DNA of 52,535 nucleotides, from assembly GCA_028282595.1 (NCBI GenBank), contig JANQHQ010000013.1, forward strand, positions 1 to 52,535, read 5' to 3'. This document shows, piece after piece, positions 50,760 to 52,535 of the stretch (positions are counted from its first letter, which is position 1; every line of letters starts with the position of its first letter). The stretch is from Chlorobium sp. (lineage in GTDB: Bacteria > Bacteroidota > Chlorobiia > Chlorobiales > Chlorobiaceae). The notes beneath the pieces were generated by a model. The model made no database searches. It had not been told where the DNA came from and worked only from the letters and a program-made list of their open reading frames with translations. Both the position numbers and the translations under genes were made by a program.

Positions 50760-51962
50760 ATGACAATCACGACAAGCGTCATCAACAACGAAACCGAGCA
50801 CGAGTTGTTTTTTCATAACTACAAGCGCCTGCCGCTCGCCGTTTCCCACGGTCGCGGGTCCTATCTTTTCGGCGAGAACGGCTCGTGCTATCTCGACATG
50901 ATTTCCGGCATAGGCGTCAACGCTCTCGGCTACGGCGACCGGAGAATCGTCGACGCCATAGCGGAACAAGCGGCAAAGCTCGTCCACGCTTCCAATCTCT
51001 TCCTGATGAAGCCGCAGTTCGAGCTCGCCGGAAAACTGCTCCGTATCACGGGCCTTTCGAAAGTGTTTTTCGCCAACAGCGGCGCGGAGGCGATCGAGGC
51101 CGCGATCAAGCTGTCGAGAAAGTGGGCGCGCCAGTCGGGCGCTTCCTCGAAAAATGAAGTGCTCTCGCTCTCGAACTGTTTTCACGGCAGAACCTACGGC
51201 GCCATGTCGCTTACCGCAAAAACCAAGTACCTCGACGGTTTCGACCCGCTTCTTCCGGGCACCGGATCGGTGTCGTTCAATGACATCGAGGATCTGAAAC
51301 GCAAGGTGTCGGCCGATACCGCCGCGGTTTTCATCGAATGTGTGCAGGGCGAGGGGGGAGTTCACCGACTCTCGGCCGACTTCATCGAAGCGCTGAACGC
51401 TCTCAGGGCACGATACGATTTTCTGATCGTTGCCGACGAAATACAGGCCGGTTGCGGAAGAACCGGGAAATTCTGCAGTTACATGCATTTCGGACTCGAG
51501 CCCGACCTTGTCTGCCTGGCAAAACCGCTTGGGGGCGGCCTGCCTCTTTCAGCGGTCCTGGGCAGCACGAAAGTCGAAAACGTCTTCGCGGCGGGGAATC
51601 ACGGCACAACGTTCGGCGGCAATCCGGTTGCATGCGCGGCCGGGCTTGCGTTCATCGACGCGCTTTACGAGGACCGGCTCATGGAACGCACGACCGAAAC
51701 CGGCAAGTGGCTGCATGACGCCCTCGAAAACCTTGCCGGAAAGTACGACCGGATCGTGGAAATTCGTCAGTACGGCCTGATGATAGGGATCACCGTCCGG
51801 AGGGAAGCGGCCTACTATGTCGGTGAAGCGCTTAAAAAAGGGGTGATCGTCAACGCAACGAGCCAGAATGTAATACGACTTCTGCCGCCCCTCACCCTGA
51901 CGCTCGACGAAGCACGACAATGTATCGACTGTCTCGATGAAATCTTCAGCGAAGAACAATAA
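50760..51962 (+). CDS. argD: Acetylornithine aminotransferase-like class III transaminase
   Basis: 400 aa, PLP enzyme. FANSGAEAIEAAIKLSRKWA, NCFHGRTYGAMSLT, FIECVQGEGGV, IVADEIQAGCGRTGKF and the PLP-lysine region CLAKPLGGGLPLSAV with Lys near 249. C-terminal end GVIVNATSQNVIRLLPPLTLT is typical of ArgD/OAT proteins. Makes or consumes N-acetylornithine in arginine synthesis, or acts on another omega-amino acid. Start ATG 50760. Confidence 0.88.
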   Translation: MTITTSVINNETEHELFFHNYKRLPLAVSHGRGSYLFGENGSCYLDMISGIGVNALGYGDRRIVDAIAEQAAKLVHASNLFLMKPQFELAGKLLRITGLSKVFFANSGAEAIEAAIKLSRKWARQSGASSKNEVLSLSNCFHGRTYGAMSLTAKTKYLDGFDPLLPGTGSVSFNDIEDLKRKVSADTAAVFIECVQGEGGVHRLSADFIEALNALRARYDFLIVADEIQAGCGRTGKFCSYMHFGLEPDLVCLAKPLGGGLPLSAVLGSTKVENVFAAGNHGTTFGGNPVACAAGLAFIDALYEDRLMERTTETGKWLHDALENLAGKYDRIVEIRQYGLMIGITVRREAAYYVGEALKKGVIVNATSQNVIRLLPPLTLTLDEARQCIDCLDEIFSEEQ

Positions 51963-51981
51963 GAACGCGGCAAAGAGGGCG

Positions 51982-52167
51982 ATGACGGGCAGAATCAACT
52001 ACCTCTTCCTCGCCGCCGGAGTCGCTCTCCTGGCCGTCAGCTACATAGTCATGTACGTAGAAAACGACCCGAACGGGTTTTTCGCACTCTACGTCTGCCC
52101 TTTCACGCTTGTCGGAGCTTACTGCTGGATTCTCTTCTCCCTGCTCTACCGCTCCCGTTCTACCTGA
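51982..52167 (+). CDS. Small membrane protein (DUF3098-like?)
   Basis: 61 aa from ATG 51982 (preceded by AAAGAGGGCG); the frame also opens at 51937, inside argD. Two helices (YLFLAAGVALLAVSYIVMYV and LYVCPFTLVGAYCWILFSLLY) with an EN-D-P-N-G-F-F loop. Size and topology recall DUF3098 of the Bacteroidetes/Chlorobi group, but I cannot confirm. The coding end overlaps the convergent TonB gene by 8 bases. Confidence 0.55.
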   Translation: MTGRINYLFLAAGVALLAVSYIVMYVENDPNGFFALYVCPFTLVGAYCWILFSLLYRSRST

Positions 52168-52535
52168 GCTGGAAACGGATCGGTACGCTCAACCACACCT
52201 TGACCGGCCTGCCGTTCTGAAATCCCGGCTCGTAAGTCGATAACATGACGGCTTCGACCGCCGGCTTGTCGAACACGGTCTGATCCGCGGGAATGCGCTT
52301 CACGATCTGCGCCTTTATCGGCTTGCCGCTCTCCGATATCAGCACCCCGACGATCACCCGCCCCTCGATGCCTGCAATGCGCGCCATCTCGGGATAGCGT
52401 GGCTCCCTTTTGCGAATGAACCTCGGCATCTTCTCGACCGGTATGAACACCGGGGGACCGTCGCCTATGCCGCTACCGGCACCTTCCTGCACGGCTTTCC
52501 GGATCTCTTTCTGCGTGGCGAGCGTCTGCTCGGGC
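52160..52535 (-). CDS. TonB-family energy transducer, C-terminal part (runs off the window)
   Basis: The frame is open through the window's right edge, so the N-terminus is missing. Visible residues about 125. It carries the TonB C-terminal domain: PRFIRKREPRYPEMARIAGIEGRVIVGVLISESGKPIKAQIVK, AVEAVMLSTYEPGFQNGRPVKVWLSVPIRFQL. The Y-P-x-x-A-R-x-x-x-I-x-G-x-V pattern binds the TonB box of outer-membrane receptors. The missing part should hold the membrane anchor and Pro-rich spacer. Confidence 0.9.
   Translation of the reverse strand, partial: PEQTLATQKEIRKAVQEGAGSGIGDGPPVFIPVEKMPRFIRKREPRYPEMARIAGIEGRVIVGVLISESGKPIKAQIVKRIPADQTVFDKPAVEAVMLSTYEPGFQNGRPVKVWLSVPIRFQLR

Overview
The window looks like a chromosome segment of a green sulfur bacterium (Chlorobiota). 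The best markers are a BciB-type divinyl chlorophyllide 8-vinyl reductase (39269-40492), anaerobic HemN, a sucC that would serve a reductive TCA cycle, and a GC-rich gltB-gltD-clpX block. Genus is not resolvable from the sequence alone. The core parts (about 0.2-3.5 kb and 25-52.5 kb) are visibly GC-rich and throw long antisense shadow ORFs. The middle (about 3.6-25 kb) is a mosaic of foreign DNA with changing base composition.

Layout. (1) 0.2-3.5 kb: a macrodomain-HAD fusion protein and an acetolactate synthase. (2) 3.6-12.3 kb: a GNAT acetyltransferase, a 51-codon remnant of glpK, and a complete CecR-YbhG-YbhF-YbhS-YbhR type ABC-2 exporter operon with its own outer-membrane factor. The operon is transcribed leftwards from a well-formed -35/-10 promoter that carries a candidate CecR operator. 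It is flanked by short related sequences, and an IS21-like cluster of 24-bp terminal repeats lies behind it. (3) 12.5-16.3 kb, AT-rich: a GAF/AAA+ sigma-54 activator divergent from a three-gene unit (91-aa unknown, metallo-beta-lactamase-fold hydrolase, SPL-like radical SAM). Between them lie two palindromes two helical turns apart and a -24/-12 promoter, so this reads as a self-contained regulated module of unknown function. (4) 16.3-22.8 kb: cassette-like DNA with at least one convincing integron attC site (21032-21102) and weaker half sites. It carries a polytopic membrane protein, a RidA-like protein, a GC-rich condensation-fold acyltransferase, a CrtI-like/FNR fusion flavoprotein, a membrane protein and a flavodoxin-ferredoxin protein. 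No integrase is visible. (5) 22.8-25.1 kb: a tRNA-Val(GAC) gene used as an insertion site. A degenerate copy of its 3' half and a copy of its terminator delimit two stacked defence/toxin-antitoxin modules: AbiEi with an internally deleted AbiEii, and an RHH/RelE-ParE pair with a palindromic operator. (6) 25.1-52.5 kb core: clpX, a DUF4404 protein, gltD, gltB, gpmA, a nitronate monooxygenase-like protein, a DUF697-like membrane protein, tadA, sucC, bciB, an NOL-like SDR, an ABC-F ATPase, a nitroreductase, a P-loop kinase, a Gfo/Idh/MocA oxidoreductase, hemN, purE, a DUF985 cupin, a type II NADH dehydrogenase, an argD-like aminotransferase, two small membrane proteins and a partial TonB. A 245-bp intergenic repeat occurs twice in inverted orientation around the tadA-sucC-bciB-SDR block.

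Functionally, GltB and GltD form glutamate synthase; SucC, GpmA and the ArgD-like aminotransferase are central carbon and amino-acid enzymes; HemN and BciB act early and late in tetrapyrrole/bacteriochlorophyll synthesis. The best candidates for something undescribed are the sigma-54-controlled 14.1-16.3 kb module, the macrodomain-HAD fusion, and the stacked insertions at the tRNA-Val 3' end. All identifications are from reading the sequence; no database search was run.
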